Assembly: GCA_003022815.1 (NCBI GenBank)
Contig: PXSL01000131.1
Coordinates: 2,081 to 16,609, forward strand
Length of the DNA: 14,529 nt
Source: Halobacteriales archaeon SW_5_68_122
GTDB lineage: Archaea > Halobacteriota > Halobacteria > Halobacteriales > Haloarculaceae
Reading direction: 5' to 3'
Both the position numbers and the translations under genes were made by a program. The notes beneath the pieces are model-generated. The model did not search any database. It was given only the letters and a program-made list of their open reading frames with translations, and was not told the DNA's origin. This document shows, piece by piece, positions 13,565 to 14,529 of this stretch (positions are counted from its first letter, which is position 1; the number at the start of each line of letters is the position of its first letter).

Positions 13565-14529
13565 CAGCCGACCACCCCCACCGTCAGCGCCGCCGAGACG
13601 ATTGCGTCGACCAGTCGCAGGAACACCGCCGCGTACGGTACGAGGCCGAGCACGACCGAGCCGGTCATTGCCGCGAGGATGGGCCCGAGCATGAACCAGG
13701 TGCTCTCCGCCCCGAGCCAGCCCCGGCGCTCCCAGCCGCCCGCCGGCGGGCCGCCGTGGTGGCCCTCGTCAGCGGGGTCGCCCGGTTCGTGGTGGTCCTC
13801 GTTAGCGTGGTCGGCCGCGGTGTCCGCCTCTTCGTCGTAGTCTGCTCCGGGGGGGGCGTGGTCGCTCGGGTTGCGGTCGACAGCGTACTCCCCGTCGACC
13901 AGTGGCGCGGGATCGCTGTAGTCGCGCTCGACGCTCTCGCCGCTGAAGTCCGGCCGGCCGACCTCCTTGGGGTCAACCGTTTCGTCGACCGCATCGGCCT
14001 CGTCGTCAGCGTCGGTCTTGGCGTCCTTGACGGCCGGGTCGTCGGTATCGGCGTCCTCCGGCGACCCGCCGTCGGCCCGGGCCAGTACCGATCGGCGCTC
14101 GCCGCCGAGCGGGAATTCAACGAGCGGCTTGGCGTCGTGTCCGTCCTCGCTTTGGAAGAACGCCCCGTAGACGACCGGCCAGAAGTACGCGACGTTGAGG
14201 ACGCCGGAGACCAGTAGCGCGACCGCGAAGACGTAGTCGCCGGTCGAGACGGTGCCGACCAGCAGATAGAACTTCGAGACGAATCCCGCGACCAGCGGGA
14301 TACCGGCCATCCCAGCGGCGGCGACGGCGAAGGCCGCCATCGTGGTCGGCATTCGTTTGCCGATACCGGCCATCTCGCTGATGTGGTCGGTGTGGGTCTC
14401 GACGTGGATGACCCCCGCACAGAGGAACAGCGTGAGCTTCATGAACGCGTGGGCGGGGATGTGCAGCAGCCCGCCGGTGATGGAATCGGGACTGAGGACG
14501 GCCAGTCCGAGCACGATGTAGGAGAGCTG
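13564..14529 (-). CDS. MrpD/NuoN-like antiporter subunit, C-terminal part only, with long acidic insert
   Basis: The window holds the last 321 residues; the start lies beyond the right edge. The visible part begins QLSYIVLGLAVLSPDSITGG. It then has HIPAHAFMKLTLFLCAGVI (visible residues 23-41; the His and the MKLTLF lysine correspond to the proton-path residues of this family). More helices follow at ~62-82, ~86-95 and ~100-125. A hydrophilic stretch of about 140 residues (visible 126-265; bases 13735-14154) is rich in Asp, Glu, His, Gly and Pro. Two final helices lie at ~279-320. The gene is coupled to the next subunit by a one-base stop/start overlap. The insert breaks the usual antiporter fold between the last core helices and must project from the membrane. 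The identity as an antiporter D subunit instead of a complex I subunit rests on the neighbour and is inferred. Confidence 0.85.
   Translation of the reverse strand, partial: QLSYIVLGLAVLSPDSITGGLLHIPAHAFMKLTLFLCAGVIHVETHTDHISEMAGIGKRMPTTMAAFAVAAAGMAGIPLVAGFVSKFYLLVGTVSTGDYVFAVALLVSGVLNVAYFWPVVYGAFFQSEDGHDAKPLVEFPLGGERRSVLARADGGSPEDADTDDPAVKDAKTDADDEADAVDETVDPKEVGRPDFSGESVERDYSDPAPLVDGEYAVDRNPSDHAPPGADYDEEADTAADHANEDHHEPGDPADEGHHGGPPAGGWERRGWLGAESTWFMLGPILAAMTGSVVLGLVPYAAVFLRLVDAIVSAALTVGVVG

Overview
The window comes from a haloarchaeon, one of the halophilic Euryarchaeota. The GC content is high (a sample of 60 bases in the ether-lipid gene is about 68% GC), the predicted proteins are strongly acidic, and most genes have a TATA-like element about 25 bases before the start codon, as leaderless haloarchaeal transcripts do. 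Archaeal marker genes are present: geranylgeranylglyceryl phosphate synthase, an archaeal-style topoisomerase I, and SMC with ScpA. No RNA gene, insertion sequence, CRISPR array or replication origin was found.

Layout. On the minus strand, 1-4160 is a chromosome-organisation operon that reads leftward: a small coiled-coil acidic protein (3831-4160), smc (289-3807) and the start of scpA (1-296, running off the left edge). The first ~85 residues of ScpA are encoded by a run of seven small hairpin-forming repeats that begins at the base after the smc stop codon. A 226-base divergent promoter region separates this operon from gatB (4387-5874, plus), a subunit of the tRNA-dependent amidotransferase. 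Next is a two-gene toxin-antitoxin-like module (6001-6816): a ribbon-helix-helix protein and a PIN-domain protein. Two near-identical 18-base sites bracket its promoter. A small four-helix membrane protein (6941-7519, minus) lies divergent to topA (7704-10118, plus). The end of topA looks frameshifted. After a coding-like stretch of unknown meaning comes the ether-lipid gene for GGGP synthase (10390-11112, plus). An AT-rich gene for a twin-arginine lipoprotein follows (11239-11700, minus). The right end is a minus-strand antiporter operon with two MrpD/NuoN-like membrane subunits (11756-13564 and 13564-14529, the second cut by the window edge).

How the genes relate. Most of the window is core housekeeping: chromosome condensation, DNA topology, Asn/Gln-tRNA formation, membrane lipid synthesis and sodium/proton exchange. 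The accessory parts are the PIN module, the lipoprotein island and the repeats inside scpA.

Most notable observation. The scpA repeats keep exactly the bases needed for one specific fold on the coding strand: paired arms, tandem G.A mismatches, a covarying base pair, a C-G pair and a GNA triloop. Two housekeeping genes also lack a short stretch of conserved sequence: smc just after the hinge, and topA in its last helix-hairpin-helix, where the frame is broken. These may be real or may be assembly artefacts.
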